Assembly (NCBI GenBank): GCA_008692225.1
Contig: VICG01000012.1
Coordinates: forward strand, 682,001 to 746,000
Source of the DNA: Monilinia fructicola
Taxonomy: Eukaryota > Ascomycota > Leotiomycetes > Helotiales > Sclerotiniaceae
Reading direction: 5' to 3'
DNA length: 64,000 bases
This document shows positions 24,299-36,049 of the stretch, one piece after another. Within the stretch, counting starts at the first letter, position 1. Each line of letters starts with the position of its first letter. A program made the translations under genes and the position numbers. The notes under the pieces are model-generated. The model saw nothing but the letters and a program-made list of their open reading frames with translations. It had not been told where the DNA came from and searched no databases.

Positions 24299-25696
24299 AT
24301 GCTACTCTTTTTGGCTGCATTGGCCGCTACGGCGGCTGCTCAAAGCACCAATGGAAGCTGCCCAGTACCATTATCACAGCAGCGAACAAGCCTCACCACC
24401 ATCGGATTATGCTCCGCCGACTTAGATGTTATCGGACCAAATTTGGAGGCCGTTCATGAAGGAAAAATCCCTCCAACTGGATTGGCGGTCGATTTGGATG
24501 CCAACCTCTTCTTCACATATGCAAGGAATATGGAGCCACAAAATTGGACTCTTACAAAGGCCACCGGCTTCAACAGTGAAGTTCCTTGGCCATCTGAAGA
24601 ATGGCAAAATTGCAAATCGGGTCAAAATGCTTCGGAATGCTTTGTTAATGTCCAGAACGTGGTATTGGATGCCGAGGGTGTCTTCTGGGTTATTGACAGC
24701 GGAGTTCCTAATGGAGCGTAAGTTAATACTTCTTTTCTCACTACCTCGCCAATTGATCAGGAGATCGATCTTAGATCCTCTGCAAGAACATCAGCTGACT
24801 GAGAACCCAGTGCCCACCCAACACCATATGGTGCTAAGATCATGTCTTTCAACTACACTACCGCAGAGCTAATCCGCACCTACATCTACCCACCTGAGCT
24901 ATACAATGCCAAGATTCAATTGAATGACATTAAGATCAACAACACTCTTGGTACTGCTGGATATGCTTTCATCACTGAAGATTCAAACTTTGGCTCTATC
25001 ACCACCATCGATCTCGACACCGGAGCCACCGTCAGGCATCTCTTCAACAGCACCTTCACCACCCCTGACCCATACTTCATCTCCACATACAACGGACAAG
25101 TCATCAGAAACTGGAAGGGCACCACCCCTTCATACCTCAACTCAGGTACCAACGGTATTGCATTGACCGGAGGTAACATCTACTGGGGAGTCAAGGCTTC
25201 CAACCACTGGTACTACGCACCACAAGAAGCATTCATCTCCAATTTAACCGACGCACAAATCGAAGCCAAGATCCAAAACCCTGGAAACTTCCCATCCGAG
25301 CAAGCTGGTTTCACAGCCGATGACCGAGGACGTGTATACATTTGTGCATCTGCCGTAAGTACTCCCTCCCCCCTAATCCCATCAAAGCACTAAACAAAAA
25401 ATCAGCAAAACGCAATCCTCTACGCCGATACCGAGCAATCCGAAGTCACCGATGAGATCAACGGCGTTCCTGCCGGTGGATCTGGCCCCGTCGCAGCCGC
25501 AAACTATAACCTCAAGACACTTGTTCGCGGGGGTCAACTCCAGGCTGCGGATACCATGGCGATTTTGGATGGATGGTTGTACTTCACCACCAACCAACAG
25601 GGACTTGCTCCAGCCAGACAGTACAAGAACATTGATAAGCGACAAGGCCCTTACAGAAGTTACCGCGTTTGGATCGGTAGAGGCCCTGCTCTCTAG
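24299..25696 (+). CDS. Secreted Yellow/major royal jelly protein-family protein
   Basis: Three exons, 24299-24717, 24811-25354 and 25406-25696, with GTAAGT donors and CAG acceptors; all junctions keep frame and give 417 aa. Start chosen at MLLFLAALAATAAAQ, a clear signal peptide. The body matches the Yellow/MRJP six-bladed beta-propeller pattern: a P-T-G-L-A-V-D-L-D-A-N-L-F-F-T-Y-A-R strand, VVLDAEGVFWVIDSG, AGYAFITEDSN, SGTNGIALTGGNIYWG and FTADDRGRVYICA. Numerous N-glycosylation sites fit secretion. Fungal and bacterial members exist, but their substrates are largely unknown. Frame intact. It sits alone among family genes of unknown function. Confidence 0.85.
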
Positions 25697-26219
25697 ATGT
25701 TCTGTGTATAGTATGTATATATGTATCACTAGATGTTCTCAATGATGAACACACTTAATGTTGCCGCGACGTAATGGAATGGATTTATATTTCTTGTCTT
25801 ATACGACTTTCTGTGAAGAAATTTTTTTCAATGTGAATACTGTTTTCCCAGAAGAATTCGTTTGCTATGGCAATAGAACAAGTCTTCCATTATTCAAGTC
25901 GCTTCAGGAATCGAAGATAGTCCTTGTCCAGCCGCACAATAGCTCAGTGAAAGCAAGAAAGTAATCAACTAATTCGAGAGGCCCTTGGAACATTCAAAAA
26001 TTCACCAATCACCCGAATACAAATCATTCATCGAATAAGAAGATTTATCTTCACGCGCTACCTAGGTGCCTAATATGGATCCGAATCGAAAGCAACCAGT
26101 AATGCAAACTAGTCAAGCATATGATCTATCGTTCTTAAGATGTGATGGGGAAGCAGTGCTTCTTCCACAACATCTTGGATAGAAAGACCATGAGCATTCT
26201 CATATTTGCAATTGCCACA
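25697..26219. other. Short spacer
   Basis: No coding sequence recognised. Contains TACCTAGGTG at 26059-26068, one base off the recurrent palindrome. Confidence 0.45.
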
Positions 26220-26880
26220 CTACTCGGTAGCGATATCCACAAGAGAAATCACTATGGAGGAAAAGAAACAAATAAAGAAAGAAAGAAGAGTAATAGCTAA
26301 GACCAGATGGAATGAACCAAATTGTTCCTCCATGCCAAGCCAAACAAATTTTCGGGTCCATATGACCATAATCAGGATCGAGGAAGCTGACCCGAAAGCG
26401 AAACTGAAAATCATTTAGCCATCCGATCCTATCACAGGGTATAAATCTGCCCGAGGAAGATCACTTACTGAATAAATGCGGCAGCAACTGAATACGGAGA
26501 AAGCTCGAGTTCCATTGATGGAATGATCATGATTGATAGCGAGAAGTCGGTTGAGCATTGGGAACTTACTGGTTGGATCTATGGCATATCCTAGTAGCTG
26601 AAGCAGAACGTTTTGGACAAATATCACCTGGAACTTGGAGAAAAATCAGAGGCTAGCATCAAGAGAAGCATCGCTGAATAGAGAGGACAGATAGACGGGT
26701 GTGCACAGGACCAATATCGTGACCTTTGAAAGGCTCATTGAAGACGAGGGCAAACTCAAAAGTAGAGAACCGAACATCAGCAATGATCTTTTTCCTCTAA
26801 AGCCCTCGTATTAGCTTGAATTACATTGAGGGAAAATTCACGATGGTTAAACATACGGGGTGGATATGGGCCCTATGCGA
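26220..26880 (-). CDS. Probable multi-exon membrane protein gene, incompletely resolved
   Basis: Minus-strand exon-like pieces: one ending FQVIFVQNVLLQLLGYAIDP before a GTAAGT donor (about 26572); one reading IMIIPSMELELSPYSVAAAF before GTAAGT (about 26467); and a last exon (26414-26220) with two hydrophobic segments, FSFAFGSASSILIMVIW and LVLAITLLSFFICFFSSIVI. An AG at about 26427 would join the last two, but the frame closes unless one A is added in a run at 26412-26416. It looks like a polytopic membrane protein, not identified. The 5' end is uncertain; it may be a real gene with a base error or a decaying copy. Confidence 0.35.
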
Positions 26881-26979
26881 TTCTAGTACCGAATACTCTC
26901 TAGCCTGTGGACATGGACGCACTAAAATCTGGCGAAGGCATTGACGAAAGCGTCGGCCAACGAGGAAGCGGTGAATGGG

Positions 26980-27772
26980 TCACCGATCATTGATGGATCG
27001 TATGGTGCAAAGGCGTATGATGTTGGAGCAGTTGATGTGGGGGCAGTTGATGGGGGTAGCAGTTGATGCAGCGTCAGTTGAAGCCAAAGCGAATGAAGGG
27101 TGACCATATGTTCCTGGATTTCTAGTCGAAAAAGAGTGATCGGGGACTTGGGTTCTGTACAACTCTCGCAAGGAGTCCATGTAAAGGTCGCTCTGAATTT
27201 GTTGTTGCTCAGTCTCGACTTGCTGAGCGACATTTCGCGACGATGTTTCTCCTTGGGTTCCAGCGAGGCCAGAATTTTCTTGGCGGCTCTCTCCCCTAGT
27301 GATTTTAGATAGATTGGGAAACCACATTTTTTTCTCGTGTTCTTCAATATATCTAGTAGCTCCCAAGTTACCAGTTGCGTGGCTAATGTCGGAGTGGTAG
27401 TGCATAGTGAAAGCAGCAATCCTAAACAAATTGAGCTTGTCTATATCATCTTGATTGAACCAATCATGAGTTTGATACCCTAGATACAGGTGCATAAGGA
27501 TCTTCTTCGAGGCATTGCGTCTCGAGTATTTGAAGTGGAGATGAATAAACTTATGGGGCTGAGGGAAACCTAAGATGGCTGGAGTAATGTCTGCCCTCTC
27601 TTCAATTGACAAGGTTGCAGGGTGCGGGATGTTGTTGTTGCAGCTATATCTTTGGGTGTAAAGAGTCTATTATCTTAGTGAGTATAGGATAATAATGATA
27701 ATGTGTGGGCTATATCCTAGCCATTCTTAGCGTTGTCAAAGTGGTACTTACAATCAAAGTACTTGTATCCAT
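26980..27772 (-). CDS. Family member E: short form with degenerate GFDW box and Q-rich tail
   Basis: Unrecognised protein of 235 aa. Exon 1 is only 21 nt (27772-27752, MDTSTLI), followed by a GTAAGT donor; exon 2 is 27666-26980 after a TAG acceptor, both phase 0. The family block comes early: RADITPAILGFPQPHKF, then HDWFNQDDIDKLNLFRIAAF, aligned with GFNWND...DLNLFREAAV of the next copy. The remainder is polar, with a Q/E-rich stretch (VETEQQQIQSD) and a D-S-L-R-E-L segment recalling the L-R-E-F repeats of the leftmost gene. It lacks the MPWG and SANT-like parts. Frame intact. Nearest relative in the window is the decayed copy 1.4 kb upstream on the same strand, suggesting tandem duplication. 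Confidence 0.6.
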
Positions 27773-29145
27773 CTTGACTTCTTGAAAATCAAAAGACTAC
27801 TCGAGAGACTATTTCGGAATGACACTTAATAGATTTTATAAGAATGATCTTAGGAGTCTTTGACGGCGAGGTTAGCATGGTGAGCGGCAGTTAGATGGTT
27901 TATTGCATGTACTTACTGAGCACTTGAATATGGTCGATCTACTGCCAAAGCTACCTTCGTCAGACTCTGTCTGGGAGGATCTTTTGATGAAAAGGGGGAA
28001 TTTTGAATAAGTACTGGCAAGTAGATGAGCTGTCGCCTTAGTATTGAATAGTCGACAATAATGAAATCCTTGCGACGTCTAAGACTGCAGGTGGCTATTA
28101 TCAATTGCACACTGAAGAAGCTAGATCTGCGCGCATTATCAGGTCCACTTGGTATTTTCTCTGGCTTTAGTTATTTTCGTCGTGCTCTTTTTCAGTAACA
28201 AATAGATTATTATCTGGATGACTTGCTCTTTATTAATATTATCAGTCAGTCAGGCAGTCCACATCAGGAGCAGTAGTAGAAGTTGAAGTGGAAGCAGGAA
28301 GTCTAAAAGAAAAGCAACTTACGAATATTCGGAGCACTGATTTTTGCTTGTTATCGAAAAGTAAATCTCGAAAAATTAGAAACAGACCGTCAAGTCAAAG
28401 ACCAGACAGACAAAGATAGCCACTTCTGATCGCATTAACTGTAGGTCGCAATAGCTAACCACAGATCCGCAAAGAACAAAAGATCGTTTTTGTTTCGTAA
28501 CCAGAAGAAGTTTGATTGCAAGATAGTCTGGAGGCGATGTTTTCACAGCAGAAAAGTAAAAGTTGAGAGGGTAAATGATTTACGCGACTCATTTGAAAAT
28601 CACGGGACTTCGCTTCAAGCCAAACTTGGGACGCAAACTTTGTTAATCAATTCACCTAGCCTTAGCTATGAGTGACTTAGAGTGTCTAAGAGGCTTCACG
28701 AGCTTTATCTTAGCTGTAGTCTGCAAGATTCTTACAAACAGCGCGGGCTATCCTGGGTTCTGAAACTTTTCTCTCAATACAACACAGCACGGCACACTCA
28801 ATTACAACCTCTGCGAGTATAGAGCAACTCAATTAGCTGAGTTTATTAGTTAACTGCGTATTGAATCAAGAACTCCACTCACCAGATGCCACAGAAAGCC
28901 TCAAAGATGAGAAGCTGATGCAGCGATCAATCATCTAGTCTTTCCGACGCATTAAAATGAGAGAAGAATCAACCTCTAAACAGGAAAGGGAGAAAAAAAG
29001 AAAACCAGAAAATATGAAGTGAAGTTAGAACCTCATTTGAATACGATGCAGACACTAAAGCTCCCTGCTCCTAGCAACGAACTCTTATCCCAGGATGTAC
29101 ACAACCCTCCACGAACCTCCAGACCATCCGACAGATCTTATATAA
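27773..29145. other. Spacer, no gene seen
   Basis: No frame above 66 codons with convincing composition. It separates two related copies on the same strand. Confidence 0.45.
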
Positions 29146-30340
29146 TCAGTTGATAGATCTAGTAAGTCCAGAAAGTTCATCTTTTAATCGGCGAGAAAAA
29201 GTTGCCAGCTCGTCATCGGTCATGTTGTCTGATGGGCTTTGAGAATATGTGCCATTGTCAGTGGCTTGAGTATTGGCAGCATACTGCAACTTGTCTGAGT
29301 CTGTGATTTGAGTGGTTTATAAGGTGCTTCTTTTCCAACGGCACCAGTAGCAGTATCTTTCTGATGTCGATCACTTTCTTGGGTGCTATGATGATTCACG
29401 TAGTACTGATCGGTGCTTTCCTAACGATTATACTGAGGGGTGGCAAGTTGTGGGTTTTGAGCCTCGACATAAGTATGTTGCGCATGTTGCTGATGCATTC
29501 CAGGTCCTCGGCCTTGTAATGATATATAGCCGTGCGGATAGCCGGATACAGAGGCATCATGTTGGGTTTGAGACGAACCATGTCTTTCTTGACCATGTTC
29601 TTGTTAATTCGTTCCTGATACTCGGTCCCACTGGTTCAATTCAGACTGTCGAGTATACTGAGGAACAGCAGCTTCGCTCAAAGTTATCTGCTGGATATTC
29701 TGACGAGCTGGACACTAATTCTTGTGAGCCTGTTGATCATACTGCGTAGATAAAGTCGGCTGGAAATAGCCTAGAGGCATTGGATATCCCGCTGCAATTT
29801 CTGAAAATTCATACCATGATATCCACGCTTTTGAAGTTGCGCAGCCAATACTGGAGAAGTTTCAGAGGTCAATTGGCTCATATCGAACAGCATTTTAGGA
29901 GTCAGGGGTTTAAATCTTGCTGCAGTAAGCCGTAACTGAATTGATACCACAGCAGGATTTGCGAGTATAGCACCGCCTTCAACAGTAGCACGAACCGAAC
30001 TCCCTCCATCATTATTTCTTCCTTCATGTGAATCCCCTGTGATAGAATTCATCTTTTGCCTCTTTGCATTTCGTGCATTAGATCCTTCATCGATCGTTGA
30101 TTCTATCTTATCTGCGTCGAGAGGATCTCCATTTCCACCATAAGTAACCTCACCGCAGGTCTCCATAACGGCTGCTTCTCGGAAGAGATTTAAATCGTTA
30201 ATACTTCTCTGGTCATTCCAGTTGAAGCCCATGAGCTTTGAGTATGTACATTCTCGGGGTCATGATAGTTGCAGCTGGTAAAGAAGAGCTCGTGAACACC
30301 TAGAACTACAGGTGTCATGTCTGCATACTCTTAAGGGTCA
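29146..30340 (-). pseudogene. Family member F: decayed copy with stops at Gln-like positions
   Basis: Reading down the minus strand from about 30340: ADMTPVVLGVHELFF, a one-base frame change, then MGFNWNDQRSINDLNLFREA (30232 on), a polar middle with K/R-rich NARNAKRQKM, another frame change near 29800, and a Q/H-rich tail. In that tail, three stops (TAG, TAA, TAG) interrupt one frame that otherwise runs on for about 190 codons; each could arise from CAG or CAA by a single C-to-T change, and Gln-rich sequence surrounds each. A last frame change near 29310 leads to a protein-like end (DDELATFSRRLKDELSGL) and TGA at 29146-29148. I judge it a pseudogene of the family. Some frameshifts may be base-calling errors; the nonsense codons are not explained that way. 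Confidence 0.6.
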
Positions 30341-31464
30341 GTGCTGTGCCTGATTTCGAAATATATATATATATATATATATTTCGTTCTGAAGGCACGG
30401 ATTCATGTTTTGGATGAATCGGAAATCCTTAATTTGGTGGCGTAGAATTCCACAGAAAGCTCTTTGGCACCCCTTGCTGAGCATCTGACTGTGTTTCATT
30501 CTAGCATCTTGTATAATGGGGATGGGATCAATTGCAAGATTTCACTGTGCTTGCTTCCTCTCAATGAGTAGCTCCTTTGGGAAGCTAGGATGATCTTGAT
30601 CAAATGGCGGTTGTAGATGAAATCAGGCAAGAGAATAACGAACAGTTTGGAATAGCTCTGGACAAAAAGGAAATACTTACTACATGAAATAGCTTGTTCA
30701 TCTTGGAGTTTTTGAATTTCTTCAGTGGATGGAATTTATTTGTTTGTGTTAAGTCAAGAAGTAGTAACAGTAATATTAATTACAGTATCTTCTGGTTGAT
30801 CAAGTGTTTGTCCTTTACAGGGGAGAAATAACGCAAGTGTATTCTTGTTAATTAGAAAAAGGATTTATTCCTGGAGCTACATAAACAACGGTAATCACAG
30901 TAAAGTTATTTCAGAAGTTGTAAGTTCTCTGGATTGTCGGTGCTCAAGGGAACTGAAATGGCAATTTTGTCTACTGTAGCCTAGTCCTCATTCAAAGCTA
31001 AAATAGCCGAGTTGTAGCGCCCCATAGCCGAGATACATTAACCACCGGAAGCTAGACTCTCCGCTCCCATAGCTATACTAGAATGACATTCATGATTAGT
31101 CTTGAGATTGCTTAGTTCAAGCTTTTTGGGGTTAATATAGCTTGAGGTGTGGTTGCTTCGATTAGGTATTATGGGTAGAAACTCAGATACTCTAAGTTTG
31201 CTTTGATGTAACATGAAGTAGTTCTGTTTCAATTTTCTGTAAGTATAAGGGAGACTGTGGAAATTATATGAAGTTTAATAGAAGAAACGATTTCATCAAA
31301 AATTTGCAACAGGTAAGTTACAACAGAGGTTGCAACATCTCAAACTAAAAATGGCTGTGAAACTACTGATCAAACACAGCCAAGGGAGTAAGCAAATAGA
31401 AGCATAAAGATAATCAAATGATGTTCTACATTCGTACAGTATCCACATTTTATTCATAACTCAT
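30341..31464. other. Spacer with TA-repeat palindrome
   Basis: No gene recognised. A perfect inverted repeat with a (TA)n core lies at 30357-30386. The last 150 bp are probably the 3' UTR of the glucosyltransferase gene. Confidence 0.45.
30357..30386. repeat. (TA)n microsatellite inside a CGAAA/TTTCG palindrome
   Basis: About ten TA units flanked by CGAAA on the left and TTTCG on the right, so the whole 30 bp is self-complementary and could extrude as a hairpin. It lies at the 5' side of the decayed family copy. Confidence 0.8.
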
Positions 31465-34400
31465 CTACAGCTCATCTTTCTTTGTCTTGATATCTGCTAC
31501 CTCCTCCAATGTTCTACTCTTCGTGTTCTTGGTCCCTCCATTTTCATTTTCATTTGAACTCTCGTTCGTACCCTTCCTTTTCCTATCCACCGCCGCAATC
31601 TCATTATCATATACAGTCCACTCCGGCACCTGTCTCCTCGCCCGATCCAACTTTGGTTCTTTGGTCTGAGGATTATTACACAAATCAATAGTTCTCGCTT
31701 CCTTCAAACTCTCATCACTACACCAAGTTTCGCACCAAAGCCATTCTTGTGGTAAACTATGAATTGGAAGAACTTGTTGCATGTGGTTTGGTAAATCTTG
31801 ATCTAAGTTTGACAAACTATTTGGGTCTGCTGAAAGGGATTGGTATTGTTGTCGAAGACGATCTCCGGCGGCAATTTGGCGGAAGCGGCGAAGATCCACA
31901 ACATAGAGGGCACTGATGTGGTATGGTAAACCGCGAAGGAATTTCGCCCAGTAACCTTGCTTCCAGAAACGGAAACCTTCCATTTCGGTGCGGCTGTCGC
32001 ACATGGGAGTGAAGCCATACGGCGCACCTTGGAGATCATGATTTACGAGTTCGATCATATCTGTGCGGACGATTTGATCCGCATCCACGAAGATAACTTT
32101 GTCAAGCGATAATGGAAAAAGGACATCCAAGAATAGAATCTTGTAGCCCCAGATCTCACGTTGCTTCTCTTTTTGCCCTCGAAGCCAGTGAGGCCATTTA
32201 TAGGTTACCATCTCGTATTTGAAACCATATTCTGCAGCAAGATGTGGAATGAAATCTTTAAAAGATGGAGATAGGAATTGCTCGATGAACCAGAATTTTA
32301 CCGTGTGCTTTGTGTTCTTCATAACACTAACCATCATGATATTCAGCATACGCTCGTAAAGGTGACCGCTAGCAACAGAGAAAATGTTGATCTCGGCTTG
32401 TTCTTCCACAGCGGCAGCAGCTTTCGTCTTACTGCCCAAAATGCCTTGCGCAAAATGAAGTCCGCGCGATACGTAATCCATTGCTGAGTCGACCTTGGTC
32501 TCGAGCACATCCTCAGCATCCATGCCTGGCTTGCGGGAAAGGCGTGGGTATAAAGTGGTTCCTTGAAAGCTCATCAGAACGACCTCGGTGGACTCATCAC
32601 CAGAAACAGGAGCCCATCCTTTCGAGCCTATGCTGTCTATTTTGAAGATTTCAGAGCTCCTTCCGCTCTTTAAATCAATCTTATACAACCCCGGGTTGGC
32701 TTTAAACTGGAAGTACCCAAGATTAGACATGATAATTGTATCCGCAAAATGTGGGTCTTTCTCGGTTCCCAAGATGAGTTGCGCTCCGCGAGGAGGGCTG
32801 CCAGATGGCATCTCGCGGGAGTGACCTTCGATAAGAATATGCTCAAGCTCATACAAAGCTTCTACATCAGACTTGATAGAGCTAAGTTTGATATTGTCAG
32901 GATCTTGTATGGAGACTTTGGGTGCCACTAGCCATGCTGGTGGTATATCTAACTTGACAGTCAACAGTGCTTCTTGTGGTACACCGGTGAACGAAGCACC
33001 GGGCGTAACTAAAGCCCCTTCTCCATCGAAATTAGGTTTCGACTCTAAAACATATCTATAAAACCTCTTGACTGGGAGTTCCTGAAGACGTTCTTTTGGA
33101 TTCAAGAACAACTTCACATAGACTCCCTCGAGCTCGGAAATCACTTTCACGATAGGAACCCACTTTTGTCCCTGCTCACTGGCCGGATCGATAACAACAG
33201 TCATGTGTATAGTTGCTGTTGATGAATCTCCGACTTCAATGGATGTATAAGAAGAGTTCCAGATGTTGAATGCACTGATTCGGTTGGTTGGCACCTGCTC
33301 AAAGATACCCTCAGGTGTATCTGACACAGATGATAGCGCTACCATGGAAGAAATTTTGGCACCTGCTAGAGGATCGGTAATTTTATCTGACAAGCCAAGA
33401 GCTTTTCATCGCAGCATAAACCGGAGCTATACGTTTAGCACGTTCATAAGAAATCAACTGCTCGAAGTCATCTTGATTGAGTTCAGATCCAGTAGGTATT
33501 GGCCCAACAAGCCTTCCATTGAGCAAGATGGCATTTTCACCTGGCAATAAACCCACAGTTCGAATTAATGGACCGGCAGTCTTCCAATAAGCTTGTGCGG
33601 AGTTTTTAGTTGTATGGTCCAATTGAATGCCCTCGGACTTGCCAGATCACGTAAATCCTGCACGGCCACAAATGGTTTGCCTGAACTCTTTTGGATATGT
33701 GAATACAATTGAGTGCTAAAATCAGATATCTCCTTTTCCGTAGAAGGATTATGTGCGATGGTGATTTCAAGAGATGGAGCAGATTCTTGAAACTTGGCCG
33801 CAGATAGAAGGAGATCCAAGCCTGAGATGGACGATAAATCTGCTATCAAAATCATATGAGCCCACTTCTCCGTTGGAGATGCCATATCTGCTCTAATCTT
33901 TGGTAATCTGGAGAGTATGTCACCATTTTGGTTCGAAAGAGTGGTAACGTCAATTATTTGAGATTCTTATCACTTTCTGGAACAATAAGGGCGTTTCTGC
34001 GTGCTGTTGCTTCAGACAGGAAGAAGTCTGGGATATAGGAATCCTGTTGAAATAGTTCGTTGAATACGCCTTGTTGAACAACTTGCAAGTCTGCAGTAAG
34101 GCGCTGAACCATTGTCTGTATCCAATTCTCGTCTCTTGGAAGTGCGACTCCATCCACGAATATTGGGGGAAATTCGCCATCTGCGGAGAGTCTTCGAGCC
34201 CAACGACTAGATGCATCGATCCGATCATTGTAGTGATCAGATTTGAGTAAATCTTCCAGGGAAGTGGCTACTTTCTCGGCTCGAATCGCTCGTCCTTCGA
34301 TAGCGGCTTCGAAAAACCTTTTCGGTGGGGTTGGCAACTCCATTAACGACGGAGGCTTCGAGGTAAGCAATGGCTCCAGATAGTCCATAAACATCTAAGA

Positions 34401-36049
34401 GATGATACAGGACTTTTGCTTGCTCTGTAGCAGCTGGGGATGTCGTAATAGGAACAAGCCCAATATGGAGGACTAACTTTCGTTTTACGAAATTTGCTAA
34501 GGTTTCAGCAACAAGAGTAATATCTTCCAACGTGCTAAAATCCACTGGTATAACTAAATTGAATATTTCCTTGCGGACTGATGGTAGCTGGCCAGGATAC
34601 GTTCTCTGCAGCAAAGCGCCAAGAGCTGCAGGGAAGTCTGCGTAGCGTTTATCCTTCTCAATATCATTCAGCCACATGATAACACTGCCCCCCTCGATTT
34701 CATCTCTCCAATCAAATCTTTGAACATCCTCAACACTCTTTGCCTCGGAAATATTGGAATGGGAAAGTAACTGGACAGCTTCAGGTGCTGTCAAGCCAAG
34801 ATCGCGAACTCCATTGATCAATTTTCTTTCCTTCCTTAAAATATCAAGCATTGTAATAGCGTCAATTTGACGCTCGATCATTTGCACACCATTCACCCAC
34901 CATACGTTGTAGCCCGCAGGGACCAGCTGACCGCGGTTGTAATTGTGCTCTGCAAGAAAGTCGGAAGAAATCTCATGGGAAGCAATAGCACTAGAATGTT
35001 TTGGAAAATCTTGTGAAAGTTTTGATCAGGGATTCAAACGGTTTCTCACTCTGCATAATGAAACTAGATGCTTTAAGGCCAAGAGAAGAGAGCTCTGATG
35101 TAGAGAGGGGCTTGAGATCCGCCACCTCTTCATCTTCAAATTTGACTTTTGTCTCGGTTGTAGATTTAGATGCATCCTCGTCATTGCGGTCATCAATCAC
35201 AATATAATCTGTTCTTTTAAGAGCAAGCTCTACGCCATAGCCCGGGATTATGAGAGGTTTATTCGAGCCAGCATCGATTGCTCGCCTGTGACGGAGACGG
35301 TAAGACGTTTTACCTTCACGGGCAGTTTTCACCAATGTCTTGTGGAATTGACCAAATGTTGAGGATGTTATATCAGCATATAATACGGAATGTGGCCCAG
35401 TGGGATTTCCGAGGACATAGTCGAATGGTAGTTCTTGTATTTGTCTATAAGCTAATGATTAGCCTCTTGACGCTTTCACTTGGTCACACGAGACTCACGA
35501 ATCACCCGTCACTGTCCCATGGGGCTCATCTAATGTTTGGTGAGCAATACTGATGCCCATCAAAAAGCACCCACGTTGGACAAGAAGAATCTTTCTTTGT
35601 TTTTATTGAGGCCTCTGCAGCAGTATGGTAATATTGAAATTGTGCTTCAATACGAGGTGCAGCCACTCTCATAGATAATGCAAGCTCGTAGGATGAAAGT
35701 GCTTCAGCATCCATATGACCATCATCTTTGAGAACTTGTATAAATTTGTCATATAGGTCTTTATCGGTGGAAGCTTTGGCAAAATGCCCGTCTGCAATTC
35801 GGTCAAGAAGAGGGAAATATGAGGAAGCATTTTCAGTTGCCGCAGTTTCTCTACATATAAATCAGTATTGTTTGAAAGGCATTCCAACGGGACTTATACG
35901 TACAATAATTCAAGGAGATATGGGGCTGAGGGGAAGGATGTTTGCAGGCCAACATTTATGGATGGGCCTGCAGTAACACATATGGAATGAAGGTATGTGG
36001 ATGCCAGTAGAGCTCGTGAGAGTCCCCATGGTAATTTAAAGCCTCCCAT
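31465..36049 (-). CDS. UDP-glucose:glycoprotein glucosyltransferase (ER folding sensor), frame-broken in this sequence
   Basis: UGGT re-glucosylates misfolded N-glycoproteins in the ER lumen. Exons: 36049-35904, 35850-35499, 35444-31465 (about 1,490 codons, normal for the family). ATG 36049 precedes a hydrophobic signal sequence. The N-terminal half carries the thioredoxin-like folding-sensor repeats; LPFDYVLGNPTGP and YNVWWVNGVQM are characteristic. The C-terminal 300 residues are the GT24 catalytic domain, with VIFVDADQIVRTDM (metal-binding DxD), NLDQDLPN and LPQEWLWCETWC. It ends KDEL, an ER-retrieval signal. Six single-base frame changes interrupt it, at about 35536, 35020, 34312, 33955-33966, 33630 and 33403; each side continues the same protein, and four are one extra base in an A/T run, so sequencing error is the likely cause. 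Divergent from the alpha-COP gene. Confidence 0.9.

Noticed and set aside
31465..36049. UGGT as a pseudogene
   Set aside because: Apart from run-length changes, the protein is conserved to its KDEL end, with no nonsense substitutions seen; essential genes nearby show the same defect.
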